64,000 nt of DNA from Strigops habroptila. Lineage: Eukaryota > Chordata > Aves > Psittaciformes > Psittacidae. Of this stretch, positions 52,246-64,000 are shown piece by piece. Position numbers and translations under genes: made by a program. The stretch is from positions 53,406,744 through 53,470,743 of the forward strand of contig NC_044279.2 of the NCBI RefSeq assembly GCF_004027225.2. The letters run 5' to 3'. The first letter of the stretch is position 1; each line of letters starts with the position of its first letter. A model generated the notes under the pieces. It ran no database searches and had not been told where the DNA came from. It saw only the letters and a list, made by a program, of their open reading frames with translations.

Positions 52246-52740
52246 CATTTTCAGCAAGAGATTTTTGGAAGACATATTGCAGTATTCTGTAATAGTGAAC
52301 ATATGGGAAGTATTAAAATATTTATTACCTGTAAATATTGTAAATGCTCAGAATAAAATCTTCTCCCCCCCCCCCCCGCTCTCTGAAACTGCACATTTGG
52401 TTATTGTGAAATTTCCCCCCTTTTTTTTTTTTTCCTTTTTTTTTGGCTAAGCCTAAGACAATTATTATTGTCACATTTACCATAATTTATTTTGTGAACT
52501 GGTGTATTTATTTTGTGAACATATCTTGGTGCTGCTGACTTTCTATATTTTTTGTAACATAATGCACTTTAGATATACATATCGAGTACATTGATAACTG
52601 ACATAAAATGTTCCTGTTTTGTGGTTGACTTCAATGAATGCCTACATACAATTGTTCAAACTGATTTTCCTTTGTGCATGTATAATAGCAGTATTTTAAA
52701 ATTTGTAAAGAATGTCTAATAAAATATAATCTAATTAAAT
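52236..52740 (+). other. PTHLH: PTHLH terminal exon: last codons and 3' UTR
   Basis: A long T-rich tract ending tttgcag provides an acceptor at 52234-52235. Joined to 48339 the frame reads Arg-Arg-Arg-stop, with TGA at 52243-52245, giving mature 1-141. A second AG at 52237-52238 would give 1-140 with the same stop. The 3' UTR is AT-rich with several ATTTA motifs (for example near 52319 and 52506), a known feature of unstable PTHrP messages. It carries one AATAAA at 52352-52357 just before a C13 run, and the more likely final AATAAA at 52718-52723 in a context I recognise as the conserved PTHLH end (AATGTCTAATAAAATATAAT). The cleavage site, near 52740, is estimated. Confidence 0.88.
52365..52377. 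repeat. PTHLH: C13 run in PTHLH 3' UTR
   Basis: Thirteen C, eight bases after the internal AATAAA at 52352. Could act as a poly(C)-binding protein site in the message, or be simple length variation. Confidence 0.9.
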
Positions 52741-55700
52741 CACGACTCAGAAGGAAAAGTGTGTCCTTTAGGAATTTCAAGAGCAGGAACACTATTTTTT
52801 TCTTTACTACTTTTGAAAATTGTTTTAAATTTAAAGTGTTTACATTGGTTCAAACTCCCACATTTTCACATTAGCTTTTACTTAAAAAACATTCAGAACA
52901 TATTTTGTTCCAGTGCTCTGTTTGAAGTCAGCTAAGTTGCTGAACAACCTGGAGGTACTGTCATATAGCTCAGACACTGCTGCAGGGAAGGCATGATTCC
53001 CAACCTTTCCAGCCCCAGCCCTGCAAAGGCTGAAGCATTATGATCTCCAAATGAGAGTATGTGAAAGGCAGCCCCAGGGGATGCATCACTTACTACACTC
53101 TTGGAAGGTGCTTGCATGTCACACCCTGTAATCTTGTTCAAAAATAGACAGATGCTCAGTGTCCTCGGCTCCCACCAACTTTACTCAAAGATGCAAATGT
53201 CTAGCACATGAGTAGAGTCTCAACACTTTGTACTTTGGAATCACCTTATGTTAATGTGAGGGGTGAATAAAAAGAATATTTTATGGATGAATATATTAAA
53301 AAAAGAACAAATGTAAACCACAGTAGCTGATACATCAGTAGGTATTGTTGCATTGCTTGAATAACTTTTCCCCTCTCCCACCACGAAGATGCTGCACATA
53401 GCTCTGTCTCCGAACAACATCTGCATTATTTTTACTTCTGTGTTATACCCATAGATAATTACAGTTAAAGGGGAGATCACCTTCCTTACTTTCTGGCCAG
53501 TGGCTGAAGAAAACAACAGAAAAAAATGGTGATTGATTACTTCTTTTAAAGTCAACATATGAGTCCTGCTTCCTATCCCTTTCGCTACCACCCACATCTT
53601 AAATCACAGCAGCTGCTGTGGGGGCAACCTGAATAACGGAGATTGTTTTACAGAGATAACTGTACTCTGTAAAATCCTACTGAATTTCCTCTGTCTCCTT
53701 TAACACCAGCAACATCAGAAAAATGCATGCGTGGAAAAATAAATTACAAATCCTGGGAATTTTAAGATAGTTCTTGTAATTGTTCCTCCATTCTGTAGTT
53801 GCCAAGCTTTTCTTTTTTTATTCTTCTTTCCTTTTTTTTAAGTGCCATCTTTTCCCATTGCCAAAGTACAGCCATCATATAATATAAACCAGATGTATTT
53901 CTGTTCTCTACCCAATCTTGCAGAAAACTACCTCCAAGAAAGCACTAAATGCATGAGAACTTGAGAAAATCTTACCCATTCTGCCCCATACACTTCTCCA
54001 AAGTGTGAAATTCAACATTTTATTATGTCCAGTTAATCACTACAGCCAAAAAGCACATGCATATTGTTTCCTTTTCAGATGAAAAATATTATACATGATG
54101 ACACGTAGCACAAATTCGGGGTTGCATTAAAGAAAAAAGGCATAGTTCCTGCACATTTTCAACTTGGCCTCCTTGCACATCCTGCCTATTTATGGTATCC
54201 AGCTAATGTTTGGATTTATACAACTGAAGTTAACTGCAATATATTCAGAAGAAAACTTTTTATCTCAGGATTACCAGCATATCCCAGCTGGAACTAAAAC
54301 CTAAAGCTACGGTGGGTAGAGGCAATTTATCTTCATCAGAAAGTATGATCCTCAGCAGACAGGGAGTCCAAAGAGCATAAAACAAAAGTCATACACCCAA
54401 ATGCTAAACCTTGGCTCTGTAGAACTGGCTGCTTCATAACAGGATGCCTGATTTTGAAGTACCTTCATTCTCCTCCATATCTTTACACTGCCTATTAAGG
54501 ACTTGCATTTTTTTTCCTAGTTTCTATATGTAAAATTTGCAATTATAGCAAATTTAAGCAAAAGTCCTGTTTTTCTCAGGAATCTTTACACAGTGCTTAT
54601 AAAAGCTGTCTATGGATTCTGTGGTTCACAGACAATGGTTTGAAAGTCACTGCTGCAGACTGTTGGATTTAACTCTGCAAAGCTGAATACAATTTTTTAG
54701 GGGCTCTCAGCTTTTCAGGAAAATAAATCCTGAAGAACACTATTTCTGAGAGAAACTACAGTACCTTTGCCTTCCTAACTGTGGGAAGCTAAAATCTTCT
54801 AGTGATATCAGTTTTTCAGACAGCTCAACCCAAATTACTGAACTTGTCTCAAAGACTCTGCAGTAATCAGGATTTATCCTGATATATTCTGATATACATG
54901 ACATCAAATGTAAGAGGAGAAAAAAAAATGGTTCTAGAGCTTCAACCATTGCATTGTATGATCTCTTGGAAGACTTTTGCATTCATGTATGTCTGCCCAC
55001 TTGATGTTCTATATGGCACATGTGCACACTTAAACATGCCTAAAATGGACAGCATTATGGGTAAGGAGGCACTCCAAGAGTTTGGAAGCACCAGAAGGCA
55101 GGTTTCACCCTTTGTTCCCACATTAAAGTCAGATCTAGTATTACACAATCAGATGTTAAAGTTCTTGCTTCCACCACCTATTTTCCCTCTCTCTCCTTTT
55201 ACCTCTGCTTCCCCATACCAGCCTCATTCTTTTTCGTCTGCTGAAACCAACACCCAGCTCTTGTCTTTTCATCCAGCGTCTAATGCCTTGTGCTCTCCTT
55301 GGCTGTTTCTGCTCTCACTATTTCTGTCACTATCCATCTACTCACTCCTACTTCTTTTTCCATACCCCAAGTTCTTTCAGTTTTCTTTCTCCTGGTCCCC
55401 ACCATCCCCAGCAACACTTCATCCTCCCTCCTCTTTGGTCAGCTAATCCCAGACCTCACCTCACCCATGTCAGCTTCCTTCACCAGTCTTCTGGCTTGGC
55501 AAGTCCTTCATCCATTCACATCCTGATTCACAGTCTCTGATCTCATGTTTCTCCGAGCTCTTCATCCCAGCTTTTCTCCTGGCTGGTTATGCTCTCCCCT
55601 AGCAGCCACACTATCTTCCTCCTGCTCTCTACACATCTGTTGGCAGGAAAACCAACCAGAGCAGGGCGGGCAGGCTTCCTCCTCACTCTTGCTTTATACG

Positions 55701-58700
55701 ACCCTATCCCAGTGCCTTTTCCCAATCTCCTGGCTAAGCAAGCAATGCAGGGAATGTCTGCCTTTGCCCTCATGGCCTCTGAGCATGAATCTGCTCAGGC
55801 AGCAGGATCTGTGCTCCTGGTGGAACATGGGAGCTGGAGGGTGGTGGGATACCTTTAGTTGTTTGGTAAGGCATGTGCACTCAAAGTCCAGTCATGCACA
55901 GGAGTTGGACCATAATCAGTGATGTACGTTTCTGCTGATAAAAGGGACTTCATTAAATTAGTGTGATCTTTTGGAGGGTTACACGATGGTCATGTGTTCT
56001 TCAAGGTCATAAAAGAGCATTCCCAATGCAGAGGATGCATTTCCAAATCTAAATTTTTTTCCCTTAGCCATAAAGGTGCTAGGGCTTCTCAGAAGAAATT
56101 CCAGGATATTTTGAACAGGGATAATTCAATGGGCTTTCCTTGTTTTGCATTCTAAAATGGTATGAATATTTTGGCTGAATTTTTCTAAAAGAGAGTTTAC
56201 AAGGTTTTGGATGGAGAGGTCAAAGATGAGTCAGAATTACTAAGGAATGAAGCCAGGGTGGCATGCTAGGAGATGGTGGACTACCTCAGAAGTGCACTGA
56301 ACAGCTGTCCTATCTCTCGGATCCCGCTAACGCACTCAGAAATGTTGTTACTGCCCAAGATCTCCAAGGGGAACCTACATTTGGTGCCCACCACTGCTCT
56401 GGTTTTAAAGTAGTCACCATGTTTACTACAGAACTTAAAAGCTGTTAAGAGACATCAAATGATGACAGCTCTTCACAGCAGCTACCCTGTGCTGGACCTC
56501 AATAACAGACCTTTTCAGGCTCTGTGCACTTGGCAGTGGTAGCTCACTAACAGTAGAGTTCCACTCACAGAGTTTGTTTCGTGGTCCTTTGTAAATACAG
56601 ACATTCATTTGGCATTCAAGGCACACAAAAAAAGCCAATGTAGTTTACGCCTATACTACGAAATTTGTCTGTGCTCTCAAAGAAGGGATTTCAGGCACAG
56701 GAACTATTTGGCTTAGGTTTAGACATTCACCATCGCAACATGTGGACAGCACTATTCCCAATACAATGCATCTACAGTGTAGTAAGCATGCATGTTCACT
56801 TATGAGTAAGTGCCCTTGATCTCCTGAGCCACCACAGAGAATTTGGCTCTCTTGCAGTAATTCAGAAAGTAGGGGAATGCTGGCTGTATTTAGTTACAGT
56901 TTTTTGAGAGTTTAAAACATTTTGTTATTTGGTCATAATTTACTGCAGAGAAAAGGTGCTGGAATAGTTTCTCTGGAGTCTGAAGATCTTTCCTTAATTA
57001 CAAAATAGATACAAGTAGAGGAAACACAAACTAACTTTTAAGCACCCGCACTACGATACCTCCCATAATAAAATGGAAACCATCAGCATGAGGAGTCAGG
57101 TCACATGAAAAACAAATTCATTAAAAAGTATACATTTTGTGCTCTCCTGAAACCACCACCAGTTTCTTCTAAGTAGGGAAAGAAGCACGTGCATTTGCCT
57201 TTGATTTTAACAACAGGAGCACTGGGACTCCTTGGAGAAGTTGTTTTACTTCTTTATGCCAGTTATTATTCAAAATGGGATCAGACTTGCCCATGTTCTG
57301 AGCTCTACTGAAATTTTGGTGCAGAAAGGCGAAACATTATTGTATTGCCTGCCCTCTTCTCCCCTCCCCCCTTGTTTTTTGTTGGTTTTTGAATGGTTTT
57401 TCCTTTTCATGGTTGGTTATCCCAGTCCTTTCACTGAGGTTATGAATACAGTCATCAGATAGCAAGTCATAGGTTTCAGTATTAACCCAGCTAAAGGTGA
57501 CCATGCTTAAAGACAGTTTCTCATCATCCTTCCACCATGATGCCCCTCTAAACATTGACTTCAGTGGCAGTTATGCACATAGCTTCCCACACAATTTGTT
57601 GAACATATATCCCCTAGAGTCCTCTCTTTTAATTGGTTTCCTGGACTCTTCTCCTCACAAATAATTTTTTCCTATAGTTAATGTTAACTAATTTACTGTG
57701 GAAAATTTCTATGATCTAACCCCTTCCATGCCTCTCATTCTGAATGAGTTAGTGATCCAACAGAGTGGTTTGCAATGCATATGCCATATGCCATCCTTTT
57801 CCAGCGGGTGGATTTTATTCTCTGACAATGCTGGTGAGCATCCTCTGCACCTTACTGGATGCATTGCTACACTAGAGTATATTTTTGGACTTCAGAAAGC
57901 ATGTTTAAGACCATTCTATGTATTGTGGACAAACTTCCTTTAAGGAAAACTTCAGAAAATTTGAAGACATTTTTTTCCCCAGTGGAACTACAAGGTAAGC
58001 TCTATGTATGCACTAATGAAAATCCTTCATTAGCAAGAAGATAGTGAAATGGCCTGTCTGGCCATGACTATTCACGCACAAGCATGTTAGAGGCAGGAGG
58101 GATTTGTGTGGATTAATGGCATTAGAACTACATTTTATGAGATCTGGATCACTCAAACAGAAAACTAGGGCATGACAAAAGGAAAAAGTATCCCTCGTTA
58201 TAACTTAAGTTTTCCAGTACATATCCAAATTTTCAATTTTGCCACTACGCTGGAGGAGTGAAGAAGACCTTCTCTGATACTCTTTACCTGTGTTCAGGAA
58301 CTTATTCTTGCCCTCTTTCATTCTCATAGCTGAAAGGACATGGAAACGCACAAGCACATCAGGGTAAATCATGGAGTACAGCTAAACTCTAGTCTAAGTA
58401 AGACCAATTCTTTTCCCAATAAAAAGAAAAAGTGGCTGTATACCACTTTGTCAGTGGTTCAGTCCTGCAGCCAGATCAACTCTCAGTGTGAAATGCAAAC
58501 TGCCGGAAGGTTCCTCTCATCCAGGCTGAGGCTCCTAGGAGTGGTGACCCATCAACATGAGAACTGGGTAACCAATTCCTCAGTCAGGCTTTTAGGACAG
58601 TCTGCTTTTGCAATTCTGAGATAAAACAGGTAAGATTTAGTGCTTTGCTGGACCCACTTAAAGCATCTGCAGTTTTCAATGGGAGCAGGCAAGAGGGGCT

Positions 58701-58839
58701 GGTAAACTGATTCTTTTCCTTTTTACCTTTTGCATCACTCCAGTTCCTGTTCCAGTAATAACCAAAAGAGATTTACCAGGAAAGCACACAGACTTAATAA
58801 ATTTTTCTAAAGATAAAATTGGTTTATCATGCTTTTGGG
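52741..58839. other. Intergenic 3' of PTHLH, nothing recognised
   Basis: AT-rich apart from 55,150-55,760, where the plus strand is markedly pyrimidine-rich and low in stops. This creates overlapping frames (182, 125, 89, 85 and 78 residues) in all three phases; no domain recognised. Confidence 0.7.
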
Positions 58840-59016
58840 GATGCCCAGGGAGGTTGTGGATGCTCCATCCCTGGCGGTGTTCAAGGCCAGGTTGGACAGA
58901 GCCTTGAACCACGTGGTTTAGGGCAAGGTGTCCCTGCCCATGGCAGGGGGGTTGGAACTAGATGATCTTAAGGTCCTTTCCAACCCTTATGATTCTATGA
59001 TTCTATGATTCTATGA
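58840..59016 (+). mobile_element. CR1 LINE 3' end
   Basis: A 177-base tail of the same subfamily as the copy at 33.67 kb: ATGCTCCATCCCTGGCGGTG, GGCAGGGGGGTTGGAACTAG and GATGATCTTAAGGTCCTTTC, ending in ATTCTATG repeats. 5'-truncated; noncoding. Confidence 0.94.
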
Positions 59017-62000
59017 GTCTTTTCATTGTGTAGTGATGGCATTCCACTCACATATATGAAATCACAAGAGATGACTCACTAACTATAATGAGAAGCTAGC
59101 TTAAACATACCTTGGGTTGACAGGCTTCGCTTACAGTCTCAAGCAGTTTGAGTCTAATACACCAACATGAGGCTCACATGACCACTTACAATACAAGCAA
59201 TAAATGAACAAGGATTGCATGGCCTCCTTGACCACGGAGGGGTTTTTCACATGCACATGTGCTTGGTATAGCAAGCACTAACCACAGAGAGGTCCTACGT
59301 GTTTGTTTAATATAGAATCTATCAATCAGTCACACAGCACAGAAGTGTGATAGTGCACAGACTGCAAAGCAGATGTACTCCTGAGAAGAAGAGGAGCGGA
59401 GCCACCACCAGCAGCTGGGAAGATCTGAAGGGTCATCTCTCAGCACAGCTGGGCAGCACAGGACAACATTACTGACAGTCGCTTGGATGACAGTCACTTC
59501 CAAGCGATATTCTGTGAGGATCTAGCACCACTATAAAAACTTGAAAAAACCTTGGTCTTTTTAAATGTGAAAGATCCAGAGAAGCTGTTCTTTAAAAAGC
59601 CTCTTCTTAAGTAGCCTAGCTGTTGTGCAATAGCTGCAGGAAGTTCCTTACAGGATAGAGTAGATTTGTCTATATTTGAAACACCAAATCATGAAATAAG
59701 ATACAGAAAATGCTATCTATGCTAATGAAATGCAGCTGACAGCCACTGTTTTTTTCATTTTTTTCTTTTCTTTTTTGACATTGCACTTACTCTCACGTCA
59801 GCACTCTGTAGGGTTAAGCAGATCCAGAGCTCTCAGCCTTGCTCAGTTTCAGAGGCTCACTATTGGCAGGAGAACGAAAACCTTAAATAAATATATCACA
59901 ATCACTATGACTGTATTCAAGTTATTCAGATAATGATAAGAGGACTTGGGTTAAATACGTGGAGTTGGGAGCAGCTCTAAAGACAAATGATCCATCATTT
60001 ATATTTAATCCATTTAAGTGACTTTTTTATCAAAGATCACCCGACTGGGACCATTAATAGTTACACTTACTTGCAAAAAAAGCCAGCAGCCATAGACCAA
60101 CAGAGACAGACGTAACAAGAGTTAGTCTCACAGTCCAAAATCACCAGTAAATTTAGAACACACTTACATGAACAGTTTGCTGTGCATGTTATTATTTAAA
60201 CAGCATTGTAGTAAGAACATACTCGTGTAATGAAAAACAACTACAAGGATCTAATTAAAATTCTCTGGAAAAAAGACCTCAGGAAAATGTGCTGCTCATC
60301 CTAGGTGGTTTTAACACAGCAAGAGGAAAGAGAACACAATGGCAAGTCTCCTGAAGCTGAAAAAGAGTAGTCTACAATCTTGTCTTACTTGTCAGAGCCT
60401 AGGTAGGATTATATGGAACAATCTATAGTGGTATATACAGTGTCTGTTAGATATCATGAAAGGAATGCTTGCCTGGGCGCATTATAAACACCCTGCAGAA
60501 CTTTTGTTGATGTTAGCAGGAGCTATCCCTGGGACCTTTGCAAATGCATCAGACGTTGCCCTACAGTTGCACTCACCTGCTCATCCTCTGCCTCATGTGC
60601 ACAGGCAGACTCAGCTTGTCTGAGAGCAAGCTCTTCATCCAGATGGCAAAAAAGTATCAGTTAGCTAGCACATAAACTGGAGGTTGATCTCACACTGGAT
60701 TCTTGGGAGTCATCCTGCGCTTCACCAGTGTTTTCCCCTCTGCCTCTAGACACAGCTAGCAAGAATGAGGAAGATCTCACAGTAGATGAGATGCAGAGAT
60801 ATCTCAGAACAAAAGTGACCACTGCAGGCACTTCCAAACAGCAAAATTGAAATGTAAATTTTCCCCAATACTGTTTTCAACATCAGACTAACTTATTCAT
60901 GGTTGTTTTCTTTAATGCCCTGACTACTTTTTTGTTGGGCTTGGGCAGGCAGGGGGAGGGATGCTATAGGGCTATATTCAACTGCCTTTAATCAGGTAAA
61001 CTTTCCATCAAGTTCACTGGTAGTTTTGCCTGCATAAAATGCATTCCCAAGGGCCTCTTAGAGTTTGACAGTATTTGACTTGTTTTCAACACAATTCCTC
61101 TTCCAGTCTATAATGACCTATCTCTTCTTTGTGTACAGAGGTGTCTCAGTCGTACCCTCTGATGCCCTTCCCTTTCATTCCCATTCTCCAGGACTGTCCC
61201 AGCAGCCTTCAGATTTATAAGCTGTACATATAAGGTGAACAGGCTTATAACTTCAGAGCTTCTGGCACAAGGTACAAAGTAATAGCAACAAAAACACTGA
61301 CATATGCAGCTGTTTCTTTAAATATGGGAAGGCCAAGCAAGGTGACTGCTGCCAGCCAAGTCTGAATGTATAAAGAGAACCACTTCCAGAGAGAGGGCTC
61401 ACAAAGTTCTTGAAAGTGGGACCACCTCAGAGATTAAGTTAGTCCCTTCCCCTCCCCCAGTCTTCTCTGACCTGCTTCAAACTTGACTAGATCAGTTTTT
61501 CCAAGTCCTTCACTCTCTCCCTCCCCTTAAGCAGCCTGATTTTAATATGTGAACATTTTGGCAGATCTCAGAACAGTTTTACTTATTCATTTAATAGACA
61601 CAAATAATAGTTCTGTTTCACCAGCTAATTACTTCACCAGTCCCACAGATGCATGCCTTTCCTGCACGTTCATCAAGGAGGAATCCAGTGCCCACACAAG
61701 CAACAATAATCATCTGATTAAAAACCTGATGCACTCTGATTCCTTCCCTTCAACAGGTTTTTCTGTGTAGATTTTCAAAAGAATATTAAAAAAAAACCCA
61801 AAGGTAAAAAATAGCCCAATTTCAGTAGGACACAGCATTCAGGACATAAATGAAGAGAACCACTGGAGGTCACTGTGGCAGAAAAGGAGAATGAGTCAGA
61901 TGAAAGCAGGACCTCCAATGCACCAGTCACCCGTCTGTGGTGCTGGTGGTGGTGGCGTTGAAGACTGAAAGGGAAAGAGAAGAGACTGCATCTCCAGTCT

Positions 62001-64000
62001 GACTTTACTGGAATTTGGAGGCACTGGCTGCAGAAGCAAGGCAGGAGAGGAGGCTTGTATCCACATCAAAAGCTTGACTTCTGACCAGGTTTCCCTCCAA
62101 AGAATCTCAAACTTTTATCTCCTGTATGTGTTTACTGTCTTCAATCTGACTGTGAAGCGTCCTGCCCTGCTCAGTCTCCCAGCTCTACTCTGCGCTGAAT
62201 AGGAGCTTTTGTAAAACACAAAGTTATGTTCTATCTTACATATATAATACCATTTTGCTTTCAGAAATGCTGTTTTTCCCAGCACCAAAGGAACTTCAAC
62301 CAAAAGCTGCAGATACTTCGCCTCTGCCCCAGCTGGCAGCGGGCTTTTGCGCCCCAGCCCTGTACACACAGCACATGGGACTCATTCCTAAAAGGAGAAT
62401 CACACATCGGTTACAGCGCCGCTGGCTCTCCAGCCTATTTCCAAGAACTGCATAGCTTGAAATCCTTATTCGCTTTATTAATGCATGTGTAGGAGGGAGG
62501 GAAGGAAGCGTGGTGGGGGCGAGGGCGACAAGGCAAGAAACATCACCCCTTGCAAAGATAGGGGGTCATTTTCTGCTTTTTCCACCCTCCTCTTGCCAGC
62601 TGTTAAATCCCACACTTCTCCAGAGATGTCTGCTGCCTGTGCGACAGAGGTATGCACAGCAGTCATCACTTGCAGTGGCTGAAATCACTTGGCTGGACCC
62701 ACAGGAGAAGAGGTTTGCAAGTTCATTTGGAATGAGAATCAAAAAAGCTAGACAAGTTGGGGGGTTTTGCTCTTTAGAGGCCCCTGCTTTAGCCTGCAGC
62801 TTTCTTTCCACCCCATAGTCTCTCTCTCAGATCAATATCTGCTGTGCCCTTAATCCACCCTATTGCCTTCCACAAGTTTCTGGTAACTTCACATTCAGCA
62901 CAGAATACCTTATGAAAGCAGAAGTAATGTGCTATCAAATAAAAGAATGAAACTGAAGCTGTAAATGCTACATCTTGCAAATGATGTCCCTTCAAGAGCA
63001 GCTTTCCTTTCTGCCTTGTTTTTTGTATATGTCTGCATGTATTTTTGACTAATAACTATGTATACATGCACATGCACGTACGAGTGTGTGTGGGAGTGAG
63101 AGCCAGAGAGCATATAAAGGTATTTGGGGATTCTTTGGTTTTGGACTCTCACACACAGTTGGAGGAGGCAAGTTATAAACATATAGGTAGATCCAAGAAC
63201 GAATACTTTAATATTTGCAGATCTTGATGGCTGCCAAATGCTAGCATTTCAGGGATGCATATTCACATGCAGCTGGCGACACACGTTGGAATATACCCAA
63301 CATTTTGCCAGTTAGGTTCCAGACTTGAAATGTCTCAACAGACCCATATGTGGATCTTAACACCGAGTAGGGAATGTTTCCCCTTATTCTCCATACTCAT
63401 TAACTAATACGCAAGCAAAATGGTTTGCTGAGAATAGTAGAGTGGAAATAAATCCCTTACTAGAAATTCTGGCCTTTTAGAAAGAGAAAGTTATCCTTCC
63501 CAGGGCCTCCAAGTCAACCTGTTATCTCCCTAACTTGGAGAAAGACACCAAAGCTTATTAGGCTCAATAAAAATCAAGCCACAGTCATTCCCCTTTGGTA
63601 TGCCTCCCCTTCATGATACTTTCTAGGCATTTGTGCTAAACGGTTCATTGCAGCTGGACTTTTTATTTAATTTCTTTTTCTTAAGGCTGTCACTCAGCTC
63701 CAACATTCCCCAGCTTGTTTACTGCTAGTCTCACCAGTAAGCTGGGTGCCAGTTTTATTTAATTTGTTTTTCCAGTGGCAGCAACAATCTATGTGGAAAG
63801 CATAAACAGAGGAAAAGTATCTGGAATCAGCAAATGGTGTGCACAGCTGCACACCATAACTTCTGCTAGTGAAAGTTTTAATTCAGTTGATCAGAAGAAG
63901 AGTAGAAGAGTTGGAGGCAAAGAAGAGGTGGAGTAGTGGAAGAAATATTGCAAGAGGAAATAGTAAAATCCAAGGCAGCTGGAGAATCTTGGAGTAATTA
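59017..64000. other. Intergenic, nothing recognised
   Basis: AT-rich noncoding DNA. A GC-richer patch at 62,310-62,820 has short open frames on both strands and no recognised domain. The genes that flank PTHLH in mammals (KLHL42 on the 3' side, CCDC91 on the 5' side) are not seen in this window. Confidence 0.7.

Noticed and set aside
54898..55446. 182-codon plus-strand frame
   Set aside because: Lies in a stop-poor pyrimidine-rich block with open frames in other phases; no recognisable motif, no promoter or splice context.
1..64000. Endogenous retrovirus or LTR element
   Set aside because: I looked for gag, protease, integrase or envelope-like frames and paired LTRs and recognised none; the reverse-transcriptase remnants are all CR1 LINE type.

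Overview
The window is vertebrate nuclear DNA, almost certainly from a bird. Three things support this: one split gene whose protein is a clear avian-type parathyroid hormone-related protein (PTHLH), many CR1 LINE fragments of avian type ending in the ATTCTATG-style 3' repeat, and an AT-rich, gene-poor background with a compact CpG-rich promoter domain. The exact species cannot be read from the sequence; the CR1 copies with a '...GGCAGGGGGGTTGGAACTAG...' type 3' UTR suggest a non-galliform bird, but that is inference. Most open frames are short chance ORFs between stops and are not annotated.

Layout. Positions 1-36,100 are a noncoding, AT-rich stretch lying 5' of PTHLH. It holds two very old CR1/L3-like remnants (8.4-8.9 kb, minus; 27.7-28.0 kb, plus), three other CR1 loci (10.9 kb; a rearranged head-to-head composite at 14.9-16.5 kb; an internally deleted minus-strand copy at 23.6-24.7 kb that still shows ORF1, RT and 3' UTR pieces), a younger CR1 tail at 33.7 kb, a palindrome cluster and a long purine tract at 16.8-17.2 kb. 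From 36.1 to 36.97 kb there is a tRNA-derived SINE-like remnant, a perfect 13-bp-arm hairpin and a small isolated CpG island with a good-context ATG and a possible splice donor. From about 38.4 to 42.5 kb the DNA is CpG-rich and carries candidate PTHLH promoters (a TATA box at 40,658 and a weaker AT-rich one near 39,341), a G20 run and a T36 run.

PTHLH runs on the plus strand. The first coding exon (42,271-42,371) gives the signal peptide and most of the propeptide. A 5.5-kb intron follows, then the main exon (47,917-48,339/48,343) gives the rest of the precursor. It can end in two ways: by reading into the intron, where the stop codon lies inside the splice donor (mature 1-139), or by splicing across 3.9 kb to a terminal exon at 52,236 (mature 1-141, or 1-140 if the alternative acceptor is used). 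The AU-rich 3' UTR ends at an AATAAA at 52,718. From 52.7 kb to the end no gene is recognised; one CR1 tail lies at 58.8-59.0 kb.

I see no tRNA, rRNA or recognised miRNA gene, no CRISPR array, no recognisable endogenous retrovirus and no second confidently supported protein gene. I do not see evidence for a wholly new biological system. The most useful leads are the small CpG island with its hairpin, the stop-in-donor arrangement of PTHLH, and the rearranged CR1 composite.
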